A stretch of DNA of 64,000 nt from Pseudoscleropodium purum (GCA_963969395.1 OZ017800.1:10572479-10636478); one strand, 5' to 3'. Counted from the stretch's first letter, positions 11,841-24,844 are shown. Made by a program: numbers and translations. The notes: generated by a model from the sequence alone, not told the origin.

Positions 11841-13737
11841 AACCAACAAAAAAAATTATGTGTACCTTTTTTAGAATTTTTGTAAAAACTTATCAATTGA
11901 TGGCTAAATGACATGTGTACTTCACTCATGATTTCATATTTGATCTTATGAAAAATGAGCAATCTCTCACACATCTTTCAGATTTTACTTCTAAAGTACT
12001 AGGAATCAAATATAATACTAAGTGCTAAAAATCAAAACTATAATGTTCAAAGAAAGATTTATAGAAACTTAAAAGCTAGTCGCATCACTAAAGAATAGAC
12101 TAAATTTGTTTTTTCAATATATAGTATGTACTTCACCTATTTCATGTAGCTCTAGAATAAACTCTTAAAAACTTTACTAATCCACCCAATGGATATTGGT
12201 TGTTTTAGGAGTTAATTTCTTCTTATTCAAATGGTTTATCTAAGAAGTTTAGTTGATATTGTCTTTTCATGTAGGAAGATTTAGTGTATGATTCTTTAAT
12301 TTTTGCTTAAAATGACAGGTTTTAGAATCAACAATTGATATGGTCTTTAACCTTTTAACAATACTATGGTTGTTTTTTAGCTAATGAACAACAAAGAATC
12401 TTTCTATGTAGAACAAAAGTACAATTGTTCATCCTTGAAGTCTTGTGCAAAAAGGAGAGATCATGCACACTAATTTGAACTCCAATGAGCACTTTTTATT
12501 TATTTTTTAAAATAGATGATGTCATATAGTGTCAAATGGATGATTTCCAAGATCAACAACTAAGTGTTCAAGGGTTAATCACTACTAGAGTGGTTGAATT
12601 CTTTTACAAGGTGTTTAACTAATTTTCCACATTCATCACTTGTAGTTTCATACCACTTACCAAATTGCTTTGCTGAAGGTAGACAATGGTCTACGGAACT
12701 TCAGTGAATTTGTAAGATGGTAATGATTCTTCTCTCATCAAAAAAAGTCTAGAAATCTTTTATTTTTTGAAATCCTTGCAATGTAGTAGACAACATGCAA
12801 AAGTACAATGTATTATGTCATAACCTCAATGTAGGGTCAATGGAAAATTGTCCTAAAAATAGATTTTAAATTTTGAAACATTGTTTTCAAATTAATCTTG
12901 TTAGAATAAAATCTTGTAAAATTTTAGTATCATCCAATTTTATTATTTTTAAACAAGAAACAATATTGCAAGAGACTTTAATTGCTTGACACTCCATGTA
13001 GCATTGGATTGCTTTTTGAGTAAGGTTTAAATGAAGAAGTTTGAGTTGAACTTAGTTTGGTGAAAAATTCTTCACTTTGCCTTAAGTCCCAATTTTTAGT
13101 TTTCTAATCATCAAAGTGAACACATTTTTGGAGAGTAGAATTTGAATAAACATATTTGTAGACCAAATCAAATATAGTGAAGCCACAAATCCCAACTTTC
13201 AATCCTTCACCAATCAACTTTTGACAATTCAATAAGATTTAGGACTTAAGAAGCAGTGAAAATTTGCTTTGAGATGTTGCTTTTGCCAATTCAAAGCCTC
13301 ATTACTTTCAATCCTAAACCAATAAATATTTAATAGGAGTATGATACATTTATTACACACATGTATTACTAATATTGTTTATGTTAAACTAAAAAGACCA
13401 AACTTAGCAATACAATACTTTGCCAAAAATGATTGAATTTTGGAACCAATAGGTACATTCTTCATTTCTAGGATAATCTTGAAAGTCATCCATTGACTAC
13501 TTGGCCTCAATCCCAAAGTTTTTACTTCAAGGACTATAAAGATTCAAATAGAATCCTACAAAATCTCAATTTTTGGCATGATTTTCTAAAAAGAAATTGA
13601 ATTTAGGAAAATCATTAATTTTATGGGAATATCATTTTTATTCCAATTGGTGCTCAAGAACAAAAGTTATACTACACAAAGTTGAAAATGGAGGTCATCT
13701 AGCATTACAAAAAATCATAGAAACTCAAAATGAAAAA
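11841..13737. other. AT-rich intergenic DNA with one dispersed repeat
   Basis: No gene is supported. The part at about 12375-12582 is a diverged direct copy of 25818-26008: both run through 'CTATGTAGAACAAAAGTAC'-like sequence, TTCATCCT, 'GATGATTTCC/T' and end with GGTTAATC. The ends at 12215 and 12578 again terminate in GTTAA. Confidence 0.4.
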
Positions 13738-14671
13738 TTAACTCCTAAAGTACTAAACTACATTTTTAGCAACATGGCAATTTTGGATAGCTCATTGCGA
13801 ACGAAATTTTTATTTTTTGGATTTGAATTTTCACACAATATTTTTCCTAGGAATAGCTTCAAGGCAAGACAATTTTTCATAACTTTTGAGTACATAGTTC
13901 AAAAGTTATTGCATGATATATCATTTCATTGTTCAATGGGCATTCCAAAAATTTCTTAAAAAAACACTTTTCTAAGAAATAAAAATTTGAAATTGTTTTT
14001 TTAGATTTATATATACGAGGAAAGCTTTGAATCATTCCATTTTGATTAATAATATAAAAGTTATGAAGAGTTTTAGTTTGCTAGCAATTATGGAATCTCT
14101 ATTTTCAAATAAACTTTGAAGTTGTTTATTTAACTCAATTTCCAATATTTTTGAAAAATAATAATAACATTGGGTGTATAGTACATTGTTTATTACAACA
14201 TTACAAACATTGGGATTGGCATTTTCCAATTCCATAATTAAATTCTTATCAATTTAGTGGCTTGAATCATTTTTTTTTTCTTTCTACTTACTATTTTTTT
14301 CCTATATGTTGCACAATTCCAAATGATCTCAATTTTTTCAAGCATGTATCCAACTTGCCTTGAAGAATGATTACAAAGAATAACCATCATTTTGAACATT
14401 TTTTTATACAAATGTGACTTTGTGAAGTGCAGCTATCCGATTTTTGGCAAGGCAAAAAAACGAATTTTGTCAATTCAAATGCTAATATCTTGCCATCTAC
14501 ACAATAGAAAATTCTGAATTTTTCCAAATCATTTCTAGCCAATGTACAACAAGATCCTAGAATTGAATGTGTCCAAAAATGTTTATTTTTCTAAAATTAG
14601 GTATTTAAACTAGAAATGGAAGTTTTGGAGTACTTTTAGTGAAAACATAATAAAAAACTTGAAAGGTTTAA
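13738..14671 (-). mobile_element. TTAA-flanked element, subfamily B, full length (~934 bp), inverted
   Basis: On the + strand it starts TTAACTCCTAAAG at 13738 and ends in a worn AAAGGTTTAA at 14671. The body is the reverse complement of the copies at 9632 and 52879, including the conserved module near 13985-14060. The 120-codon open frame inside (13597-13959) is incidental, because it crosses the element edge. Confidence 0.75.
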
Positions 14672-16914
14672 AATTTTATTTGTCTACATGGAAAGTTTTT
14701 ATTCATTTTATTGGGATTGACAACAAAGAAGTACGGACAATCTTTTTTTTTTGGATAATTTAAGCATCTTTTTAAAAGTTAACTTATAGAATCTATTTCT
14801 AAACTTAATTTTCACAATTTTTTAGAAAAAAAATCTCCATGGTTTTGTTTTTTTGCTAGACTGTTTGAGTTCCATCTTAGGGTGTTTGCAAGAATGACTA
14901 GTCAATTTTGAACCATTTGGACTAGTGCTCATTGTACTATGACCTTTTGAGAAAAATATTTAAAAACATAATATGGATAATTAACATAACATTGAAAATA
15001 AAATATCACCAAAATTTGAGACCTAAAAAATTGTTGGTCAAAAGTTGTTCATGAAATAGAGTGGCAAAAAATTTGAAGAATATATATACTTTGATGTTTA
15101 AATTATTAGAAAATAGTAAACTGAATTATAAACTAAAAATTGGCCACATGTGACAACTTGATGGTGATGATATTTCACCAAAAGGATGAACTTGAAGCCA
15201 TTTTCTATGTTCAAAAGTGTGTGCACTAAGGAGCCCTATTTGCACAAGCATGGATGCCATAAAATAATGTAATTTATAGATGCCCCTCGTATAGAATATG
15301 TCCACCCATTGTGGAAATAGAACACAAAATTTTGGCTCTAAATCAGTAATTTTGGGTACTCCTAATTCCCTCAAACCTCCAAATCTAAAAATGTAATAAA
15401 ATTGACTTTTGAATAAAAAAACAAAAAAATAAAAAAGACAAATATGATTATATTCGAAACATTTGTCTTTAATAAATTCAAATTCAAATTCATCAAAATC
15501 ATGCATAACATAATAAAAGACTGTTGTGTTCTACAAACACCCCTTAGAGCTATTAACATTCTGGTTTTTCCTCCTATTTCATATCTATATGTACTTAACA
15601 ATTTTTTTAAGAATAAAAATCTAATTCTTTTTGTGAATTTATTTTTAAGACTTCCAAGTCAATTCTTCAACATATAGAAATTTTAAGTTAAGAAGATTCA
15701 AAGTCTTATATTAGAAAAGGTTCAAGAAAAAATGTTTTCTTCACTTTAAATGCAAATATCTTGCAATTTATGATGTAAAAGTTTCTGAAATTTCTTCCAC
15801 ACAAACTGTAACTAGTTAAGTACAAGATCCTATGCTTAAATATACAAATAAAAAATAAAAATAAAAATTTGCACTTTGCAATCAAAATGGTAGTATTGAG
15901 TGTTTTTTGACCCAAAAAAGGCCTGGTTTCTTTAGGGTTTGAATTATTTTTGGTTGTATGTGCTTGCATGAGATGTGTTTCTCTATATATTGAATTTGAT
16001 AATGTAAAAGCATCCTCAATCTAGAACCAAAAACAAAGACAATACCAAAAATTTTAAATAGAGAGGTATGGAATAGAATGCAAAGTTGACAATCCAAACC
16101 TCAAATGGACTTTTGCATTATGAAAAGAAGGAAAAAAAAAGATTCTACATTAAAAAAGACATTTTATGCAAAAAAAAAAGAAGCTTCAATTTATTGGTAC
16201 ATATAACAAAGCTTGAAAAGGTATGACAATTATGAATCTTCCTATTCTAAGCCCTATTGCAAGTTCTTCATATTTTGGGCCAATACAGGTAGAAACCACT
16301 ATACAAATGCCATAATGACAAGGCAATCCACCCAAATATACCCAATGTAGCCAATATCTTTATCTTTTTTTTCCCCGAGTCCATTGTTCTCCTTTCCAAA
16401 TCCTCTAAGTTGGCGAAATATGAAGGGCCTACAACTTGATCAACAATAAAAAGATTCATGGTTGTTATACATTTTTTAGGTATTACTATATATACCATAA
16501 ATTGGACCTTCCTTTTTTTGCATGAAAAGTTTTTTTTAATATAAAATATGTTCTTTGTTTTTTTATAATGCAGAAAAATCCATTTGAGGTTTGACTTTGC
16601 ACTTGGTCAATTTTTTTATAAAGTCACTAAAACAAAATGAGATATGCCTCCTTCCACTTGAAAATTATAGTACTATCTCTATTTCCACTCATGGATTGGG
16701 GATGCCCTTGTCAAGTTTGGGAAGGAGAATGATAGACCTGAGAATAAAGTAAGACCAATATCAATTGTATGGGGGAGTATTTTTGAAATTGCCCCTTCAT
16801 TATGACCCATTGACCTTGAAGTGGTGGTTTTACGTTGGATTGAAGATGTTTTAACATCTTGACATTGAGTAATTTGAACAACTTTAAGATAGTCTACTCT
16901 AAAAGCAACTGTGA
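14672..16914. other. AT-rich intergenic DNA, no gene supported
   Basis: Several 70-130-codon open frames exist on both strands, for instance 15126-15506 (-) and 16679-16936 (-). They overlap each other, have no recognisable motif and are rich in Phe/Ile/Lys, as expected by chance at this composition. I see no RNA gene. Confidence 0.4.
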
Positions 16915-17045
16915 TAAAAAGGCAATCATGACACAAAGGTACATTTTACTTCCTTCAATGTGCCAATAGTGTACATTTTGAGAGGTGTTCACTTTTAGAA
17001 ACCTTTGTGTTTCAACTTCAAAAATGGTCACTTCATTTAACTAAA
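16915..17045 (+). repeat. Repeat family 3, partial copy
   Basis: The stretch GTACATTTTACTTCCTTCAA, then GAGAGGTGTTCACTTTT and 'TTTCAACTTCAAAAAT', matches 20970-21070 in order and orientation. It lacks the GGTCCAAAAAATATGAAA part found in the longer copies. Confidence 0.5.
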
Positions 17046-19009
17046 CTACTTTAACTTACTAGTAAACTACTTTAACTCTGGAAGTTTCTTAGTAACTTAC
17101 TAGTAAGTTATTCGTTGCTTACTTAGTATTAATATAGGCCAGACATATATAGTAATCTAAAATTCTAAATCACTCAATAGCACTCCATTACTCTAGTTAT
17201 TACATAGGTTTCTATACTTTGGCTCAGAATAGATCAATTTTCACCAATTGTTTGAGTATTGGATAAATATATGTATTAACTTACACAGAGGAATAAGAAT
17301 TTTGAGAATACGATATATTACAATAAAGTCCTTGAGAATCTTTGAATGTGCGTGTCATCTCTTCAATTTAGTTTTCATGCAATAATACAAGGCAACTGAA
17401 GGCAACATTTTCTTCTTTGGGGAGTGGGGATGGAGGTGGGGTTGGGTAAAATATTGAGTTACCAGATATTTTAAGAAAAAGTTTGGTTTATTTACGAGCC
17501 TGTAGAAAACATGACAAGAAAATTAATTTTAACACTTTCTCACATATTTGTTTTAAATTTGTTGTAAGTTGCTACACTAAATAGTGAAATTGGGTTGCCT
17601 TAATAATTAGGTTACCTTACTCAAAAAAGTTACTTCATGACTCATTGCTTATTTACATGGAAGCACATGCCACTCTCTAAACTTAGGTCATGAACCAATG
17701 CATCGACCCATGCAACACACAAGGTTCATACATTACTACATCCTTTTACAATAACAATACATATTCATGTAGTGTAAAATGTCGAGAAATTAGTGTAGGG
17801 CAACCTGAATTCACTATTTAGTTTAGAAGTTGTATTGTTGATTTCACTTTTTTATCTCCAAAAGGATCACTAGACATTTATGGCATGAATTGTCAAAAAT
17901 TGCCACTTAGTTTCAAGTTAGAGATGAAAAAATGAAAAAAAATGTTTAAAAAAATTAATTCAATTGTACAAATGGAAATGCGTAGAAAAAAAATTCATAA
18001 ACTTTGCCCACATGGATTTAAAGATTATAGGATTTGAAGTTAGAAGAAAAGAATTTTTTAGCCCATATTTGGCAAAGTCAACAAACTTTAATTCCTCATA
18101 GACTAAGATTTTTGCACTACATGTGATTTTTTCTTTTGATTGTTGCATCTTTTATTGTATAAATGACATCCCCTCTGAATTTCAAAGATAGGTGTTGAGT
18201 TTAACAAAAGATTCCTTCATTGCGCAAATTACTTGAACTTTTGGAGGCAACGTAACTTCTAATTTGGGAATCCGATTAGAAAAAATATATATTCCCACTT
18301 GTAGGTACATGCCTACACGTTGTATCAAATTTTAAGAAGATCCTTTGAAAATTGGCATTATAGAAACTTGCCCAAATTTTCAATTGATTGTGCACTAAGC
18401 ACTTGGTCCTTTGGGGTTTAAAATATGCAAAATATGCAAGAATTGATAAGAATTGAAAAAAATATTTAAAAAATATTAGGATAAATTTAAGTTAAGGACA
18501 AGGTTATTGTTTATAGTGATTTATACAAGAATTGAGAAAATAAAAATAAACAAAATTTTGAATAAGTTGACTTTTGATGATTCTACTTTTAGCTTTGAAG
18601 TAGCATTGAAAATACATATTTACAGTTTTATTAAAAGATAATAATTTGAAAAAAGTCTAAGATGAAACTATCACAATTCCATTCCAATAAATTTCAATTA
18701 CAAAAGTTTTGGAATTTAAGTTTAGAAACAATTTTTGAGTTTAAGTTTCAAAGATCGTATATAAATATTGGCAATATCTATAGGAGATTTAATTGATTGT
18801 ATCCAATTCAAATTTCAAAATAATTTATCTATATTATATTTTATTACAAATCTTATAAATTCTCAAAATCATAGAGGCTAAGGTGTATCTTTTATAGAGG
18901 CTAACCCTTAAGTGTCCTTAGCATTTTGGGGTTTAATAACATCTTTGCTTTTGAAGTGTTATAGGTATAAATGTCAATAAGGAATAGAAATCTCAACCTT
19001 ATAACTAGA
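17046..19009. other. AT-rich intergenic DNA, no gene supported
   Basis: I see no coding signal. CCTTTGGGGTTTAA near 18408-18422 and CATTTTGGGGTTTAATAA near 18922-18938 resemble worn right termini of TTAA-type elements, but I could not find their partners. Confidence 0.35.
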
Positions 19010-19232
19010 GAGTGTTAGTATGCGAGCATAGAATCTATGAGCCCATGCATCTATATTATAGACACCTTCTATATTTATAGTTGTCTATGTTAGAGGTACC
19101 TATGCTATAGATTCTTTCTATATGTATAGATACACATGTTATAAACACCTTCAAATAGTTATAGATACATACCTACAATTAGGTTCAAGACTCTTAGGCT
19201 CATGTCTATATGTTCACATGCTTGCATCATTG
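19010..19232. mobile_element. Short terminal-inverted-repeat element (~220 bp)
   Basis: It is bounded by imperfect inverted repeats: GTTAGTATGCGAGCATAG on the left, and TGTTCACATGCTTGCAT on the right read in reverse. Inside are short ATAGACACCTTCTAT-like and TATAGATAC units. A related copy lies at 28148-28395 and a lone end at 60566-60595. Size and structure are those of a MITE. No coding content. Confidence 0.55.
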
Positions 19233-19553
19233 CCATACAATTTAACTATATATATGTTGTAGGTGATGTGAATAAAATTTGGAGTCATTTGGCCACATAG
19301 ATTGCAAGATTATAATGCTCTAGTGTTGAAAAAAGAAGTTGAAATTATCCTAACAATGCATTAGAGGTGAAATTCGAGTTCTATACCTACTAAAATGAAA
19401 AAACTTTGAATTATAAAGTACTTCAGAAGTAGCAGACAAATACATCAATAAATTGTTAAAAAAATATCATTCAAATAACTTGCTATGTTGCAAAATGACT
19501 TTGAAATGTCAAAAAGTAGCAATAAAAAGGCAAAGAATTCATCGAAGGATGTT

Positions 19554-19581
19554 TCCCCCCCCCCCCTCCCCCCCCCCCCCC
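19554..19581. repeat. Poly-C tract (C12-T-C14)
   Basis: There are 26 cytosines broken by one T. The minus strand has the matching G runs, so a G-quadruplex or i-motif is possible. It abuts the tandem repeat at 19600-20075. Lengths of such tracts are often misjudged in assemblies. Confidence 0.85.
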
Positions 19582-19599
19582 TTCTACTTAAATTCTTCT

Positions 19600-20075
19600 C
19601 AGACACTTGTAGCTTTTTGGATTGATATGAAATTTTAATCACGCAAACTGGACTAGTATGCACAACTTTCCAAAACATTTTATTGAAAATGGACATCCTA
19701 CAAAGAAGAAACAAACCACCAAAGTCGACTATAATCCAAAAATGTTGGTATAGATTTTGAACTTCTAATGACTCCCAAACATTCAAAACAACTTGAATTG
19801 ACAAGAAAATTTTACCGCAATAACTAGAACTCAAGAAGAAACTACCGCAACAAATTTTTATTGAAAACAAACATCTGATGAGGGAGATACCAAACCCCAA
19901 ATTTGCGACTGCATGAAAGTGCAGTTTGGTAAACTCAAAATAGAACCCATGAATTGTGAATGGCTCCCGAAAAATCAATACATCTTGCATAGATCTGAAA
20001 ATTTTACCACACAAACTAGAAGAGAGAACACAGATCTGGCAACAAGTTTTATTACATTCAAACATCCCATGCAAA
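19600..20075. repeat. Diverged tandem repeat, three units of ~175-195 bp
   Basis: The key phrase GAAATTTTAATCACGCAAACT (19628), GAAAATTTTACCGCAATAACT (19803) and GAAAATTTTACCACACAAACT (19998) recurs with spacings of about 175 and 195 bp. Each is followed by a CAACA..TTTTATT..AAA..AACATCC stretch. This explains why a 224-codon minus-strand open frame here (20119-19445) shows internal repeats; I do not regard that frame as a gene. Confidence 0.6.
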
Positions 20076-20914
20076 ATTTTCAGCACTTTGAATTGGACTT
20101 CCAAACTACACGGGGACACTTTTGGTCACCTCGGACGCCTATGGTATGGGTTGCAAACTTATGATCAATTTCCCCTCGATGTGAATGTACCATTGTACAG
20201 AGGTTGATTGAAACTGACAGTGCACATGATTAGGAATGCTCCCTGCCGAAATATAAAAAGTCCAGTTCAAAATTAAATCAAAGTTACTGTATCCTGATCA
20301 CTACTACTGATTGTGCATAAATGTGCCTGTTGTGATGAATGCTCTAGTGATCAAATAGGGCCCATTGAATAGTAAGAAGTTGAAGTTTTGGACATTATTA
20401 ATAACAACTAACTTATTCATATTGATTTACTTATTTTGTATGTGGCAAAATTGGTCTGAACTGAAGAGGATCCATTGATAAGATTCAGCTTAAGTTATGT
20501 TATTCTAGAGACTTGGGTCATAAATGCCATTCAGACTCAAAACATGGAACCAGAAGAAAATTAAACTATTGATCCTGCTATTGATGCAAGAAATCAATGA
20601 AGGCTGGTGATTCATGTTGTTGAGGTATTTCAGACAAAAGGAGATTGTCGCAATGGTGACCGTGTTGTAAACAGTTTTTTGGGTTTTTTTTTCATTTCTT
20701 AGGCGGTGCCAAAGTGGCAAAATAAATTTTTATTATGGTGCTCCAAATTTCAACACTCATCCACATACTAGACAGAAAATATCACAGTAATACATATTAC
20801 ATGTCCATAATTCTATTTTCATTCACAATCTAATGATTTCATTTAAGATTTTTTTAATAAATTTGGAGCTCTTTGGCGAAATATTTCATATTTTTTTGCC
20901 ATTTTTTTCTAGTG
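20076..20914. other. Intergenic DNA, slightly less AT-rich, unrecognised
   Basis: The stretch 20090-20360 is less AT-rich than its surroundings (for example CACGGGGACACTTTTGGTCA) and looks single-copy within this window. I found no open frame with a domain, no tRNA-like fold and no element ends. Confidence 0.35.
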
Positions 20915-21185
20915 TAATTTGACACTAAAAAGCCCCCTAGAAAACCATGGTTCTAAAGGCAACAACTAACAAATAGGTGCATTTTGCTTTCTTCATTGTA
21001 CTTAAATGTGTACACTTGAAGAGGTGGTCACTTTTTATAACCACTGCATTTCAACTTTAAAAAATCGTAACTAATTCCAAGAAGGTCCAAAAAATATGAA
21101 ACAACTTAAGTTAGACTAATGCCAATTCCATTTTCCTTCCTACAAAAGTTGATTGAAAATTGTTTCAAGGAGTTCAATTCAAGTT
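20915..21185 (+). repeat. Repeat family 3, longest copy
   Basis: The order is TTTTGCTTTCTTCATTGTAC, GAAGAGGTGGTCACTTTT, 'TTTCAACTTTAAAAAATCG', AAGGTCCAAAAAATATGAAA, 'CCATTTTCCTTCCTAC', ATTGTTTCAAGGAGTT. It is repeated ~500 bp downstream (21455), and also at 36350 and in reverse at 43165-43310. A perfect hairpin follows immediately (21191-21235). Confidence 0.6.
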
Positions 21186-21190
21186 CCCTT

Positions 21191-21235
21191 CAATGGTGAT
21201 ATTTTCATCAAATTTTTGAGAAAATATCACCATTG
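21191..21235. repeat. Perfect 16-bp inverted repeat (hairpin)
   Basis: CAATGGTGATATTTTC at 21191-21206 is matched exactly in reverse complement by 21220-21235, with a 13-base loop. No T tract suggestive of a terminator follows. It sits between two copies of repeat family 3. Confidence 0.8.
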
Positions 21236-21454
21236 ACAAGATTGATGAAAGATGTTCAGTTAGGTGGTACTTTGTATACATGCTAAAATCGTAATGTTAG
21301 AGTGCTCAAAAGTGCTCCAAAAACTCAAAATTAAATTCCATAAGTAGTGCATATCATCATGATTAAGGTGTATAGTTTCTTTTGGATCATTTTGAGGTGT
21401 GGAAAAAATAATGATGAGGACCTAAAGTGATAACTTAGAGTACTTTCTCCATTT

Positions 21455-21645
21455 TGAAAAAATTCACCAAAAAATGTGACCATTTGTGTCTCAACTTCAA
21501 AAAATTGTATCTCATTCTACGAAGGTCCAAAAAATATGAAAAGACCTGGGTTGGGTGCCAATTTCTATTTTCCTTCCTATGAAAATTTACTAAAAATTGT
21601 TTCAAGGAGTTTAGCTTGCCTCCAAATGCAATCAGCTCTTGAAAG
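21455..21645 (+). repeat. Repeat family 3 copy
   Basis: It carries TGTGTCTCAACTTCAAAAAA, GAAGGTCCAAAAAATATGAAA, 'TTTCCTTCCTATGAAAATTTAC' and TTGTTTCAAGGAGTTTAGC, aligning with 21055-21185 and with the reverse strand of 43165-43310. A short open frame in it (21476-21775) shares a Y.NLLKI.SRSLA string with the minus-strand frame at 43304-43038. This reflects DNA similarity. Confidence 0.6.
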
Positions 21646-21649
21646 GTGC

Positions 21650-22142
21650 TTTAAGAGCAGACTATACACTGAAACTCGCCTGCCACCCCAGTTTCCCATT
21701 AGTTCCCCCCTCCTCTCTCAAAAAATTTATGAGCTGTTGATTTTTTTGAAAAAAAATGCTTACCCTCAAAATTGACGTTGATTTCTCAAAAAATCACAAG
21801 ATGTTGATCTTGTGAAATTTAATCTAAGCCGTTCAAATATAAAATACAAATACTGAATACGAATACGAATATGGGTACTAGATATGAGTACTAAATACAT
21901 CTACTGAATACGAATATTGAATACGTGTACTGAATACGGATATGGTATTGGATATGGGATCAATTGTCCCATATTGTTTGTCAAGAACTTTGATTCTGAA
22001 GATTACAAGAGGGGGTGGAGGTGATGGGGGGGTGAGATAAAAAAATTTAAATCAAATTCTAAATGATAGGTGGGGTGGTAAATTAAAAATAAAAATTGAG
22101 GGGGGGAGTGCATAGTGACACAAAGTGTCACTATACACCTTG
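21650..22142 (+). mobile_element. Repeat family 2, best preserved copy (~490 bp)
   Basis: It begins near ACTATACACTGAAACTCGCC and has a CCCCCCTCCTCTCTC block, two GTTGAT blocks, and a minisatellite of ~10-12 bp units around GAATACGAATAC/GATATGG (21845-21960). It then has ATTGTCCCATATTG, a G-rich part (GGGGGGTGAG, GGGGGGGAG) and ends near CACTATACACC. The outer ends are roughly inverted (TATACACT ... AGTG..TATA). A small palindrome, ATAGTGACAC-aaa-GTGTCACTAT at 22112-22134, lies at the right end. Confidence 0.6.
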
Positions 22143-24844
22143 AGTGCCTAAAAACTACGTTCACAAAATTTAAGGACCTTACCCATGTTTCATATGCTTG
22201 TTGGCCAACTAGGCCCAGTCTGTTCGACAAAATTTAAATGGAACTTTTTAATCGAATAACCTCCTATTTGCGTTGTATCAATATGTCCTGTAATGAAAAA
22301 AACAAAATCTTTGACTTTTTGAATTCATTTGTAAACAAATAAGATTGTTTTACAACAACAGGAACTTGCCTGCCAACTTGGGCTCGTCTAGGATTCTTGC
22401 TTCTCCTCTAATAGAACAATATTATAATGCAGACTTGCAGAGTGATATAATGGAGTACTTTGCAACACATCTAGCCGTCAAGACCTACTCCATATGACTG
22501 GGGAGGCTTTGGGGCAGCATAATTTGGGGTAGGGAAGATTCATCACCCAAAATAGACCTTGAGGGAGAGGTTAGCAATAAGGATGTAGGAATTTTGGATA
22601 AATTTTTGCCAATTCCATACATTATTCACAATTTTTATTTATTGTAGTGAATTATGTTGGATCAATATAGTTTTAAATAGTAGAAATAGGTATCTTCATC
22701 TCACACTTGAGCACCACTTGAGCAATGTGTAAGAGTCCAAAAAATATTTCTCCTAGGGGCTATTTTAAGGCATTCTTGTGTAATTGCCTTATAGTAGGGG
22801 TGGTCACACCTTTTTTTAATTTGGGTTCAATTCTCGAAGAATTGAAATGCGATGTTTCCTAATTGGCTATATGTTGCTTGTGGTTCAGTCATTCTCTTAG
22901 ATTCGGAAATGCCATTTCTTCTCCTCGGGAGGTTAAGAAATGAGCTTGAGAATCCTAAAACGCGATTGTTATCATTATGACCATTTCTTTGGAATGATGA
23001 TCCTAGCATGCTAGTATTTATTTTAACATGTTTCATTTTTTACATCAACTTCTTAATTTTTTACTTAGATATCACTATTCCTAAAACTATATGATTAAAA
23101 TTTTATGAAGTATATGAAATAAAATTTGTTTGAAAAATGGACTTGAATATACAATGTTTCTTTAAGACATATAGTAGTTTGCTTGAAAACTACCCATTTT
23201 CTTCAGATCGCCCCTATGATTAGATTTTAAATGGAGATACTATGGTTTTGAAATGGTCATGTGACAATCATTAAATGAACTGAGAACAAAATTAGGCGCA
23301 ATACAGTTTGTAAGGTATTGCTTCTAGATTGAAGTATGAATAGAAGAAAAATGTATTTGGATCCATTTTCAAATACACTAACAATTGGACATTTATGCAT
23401 TTAAAAAGAAAGTTGGTAGGCCAACTATACTTAGTGGGTGGTAACGTAATCACTCTTAGTCTTCTTGATAAGCCATGTTTTATAGTTGTTCACACTTTAT
23501 TTTTAAGGTTGCAGTTGATCACATTTAAGATCGTCGCTTGTTATTTAATGCAAGTTTTCATATTCTTTTTTAGTTCCTTCATCTTTCTTTACAAGCCACG
23601 TGTATATGATTATAGCCATATCTAATGTCAGAAATAGGTGCTTAGAATCAAAATCTTTGCAAAATCATAACTAATTCAATATTGGTTGGAAAATTAGGAA
23701 ACCACTTCTATTACATGCCACATCTATTTTTTTTCTCTAAAAAATAAACTAAAAACCTTCTATTTATAAAAGCTTGTGAAAAAAACAAACCTACCCTTAA
23801 ATGGTTGCTTTACGAGCAAACTACCTTATAGGGTAGGTGTACATTGTGGTACAACAATTTCCAGTATGCATCCACAATGCATAAAATACTTGAATACCTT
23901 TTTTACATTAAACCCACATTAGAACCCACATCCACCTCATTTTGCCACAACTAATTCATGATCTTCATTAAAAAAATGAGATAATTTTCACCTTGTGATT
24001 TTTGAAAAATGTATATTTAATCAAACAACAAACAAAAATTTCTTTTCACACTCTCGAAAAACTAATCCAAGGATTTTATTATCAAAGAAAAATCTATAAC
24101 TTAAAAAATAAAAATAAAAATTTTGAACATAGAAAATGTAATCTTTACAATTTTGAAGATGTAGGTTAATTTTTTTGAGAAAGAATTTCATTTGCTATCA
24201 ATGAAATTTCTAAATTTAGTGTACATAATGCACCATGATGAAGCACTTATAGTATTTTTTTTTCCATCTGAACTATATACTCATATTTTCATAGATTTTT
24301 TTAATGTAGTTATTTAACTTGGATATGCTTAGTTTCTTAAAATCCTTCTTCCACTTCAAATTCAATTTGAAATTTTTTCTCTAGGAATCTTCAAAATAGT
24401 GCAATAGTTGTGCATCGTGACAAAAAAAATAAATTGATTTATTATAGCTTGCAAACACCATGTTTCTTAATTTTTAATCAATTTTTTGATTTTTAATTTT
24501 CAAATCATTGCACATCATTGCCTAATCTTTCTATGTAGGCAAAGAGAATAAAAGTGGTCTACTTAAATTGCCAAGCATATGGCTAAACAATTAATCAAAT
24601 AGAGATATTTATCAAAAATTCCTAAATATATTGACCTTACACAAAAAATATCCGAGTTGCATAACATTTGATTTGACATGTACTTGAGAAAAAGACATTG
24701 AATTAAAAAAAAATTATAAATTTTCTTTTTACTTATATTATATGGTGGCATTGGCACATGGCATATCGGTAGTTACCGAAGAGAGCAGTTCAATTATACT
24801 ACTACTTGCACCAATTCTTAGGCAATCTACACCTCAAGTTAGGT
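22143..24844. other. AT-rich intergenic DNA, no gene supported
   Basis: The stretches 22380-22600 and 22800-22990 are somewhat less AT-rich. 'GGGTTCAATTCTCGAAG' near 22822 faintly resembles a tRNA B-box, which could mean a SINE remnant, but I see no matching A-box or second copy. Otherwise nothing. Confidence 0.3.

Noticed and set aside
13597..13959. 120-codon frame as a possible transposon protein
   Set aside because: It crosses the left edge of a TTAA element and has no counterpart in other copies of the same element.
19445..20119. 224-codon minus-strand open frame with internally repeated Cys-rich segments
   Set aside because: The repeats in the protein mirror the DNA tandem repeat, and the Gly/Arg run is the poly-C tract read in reverse. 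There is no start context, domain or sister protein.
21476..21775. Apparent conserved small protein shared with the frame at 43304-43038 (Y.NLLKI.SRSLA)
   Set aside because: The similarity follows from repeat family 3 DNA. The frame is not kept in the other copies at 20915 and 36350.
22800..22860. tRNA gene or tRNA-derived SINE near GGGTTCAATTCTCGAAG
   Set aside because: No cloverleaf, A-box or second copy could be found. A B-box-like word alone is not enough.
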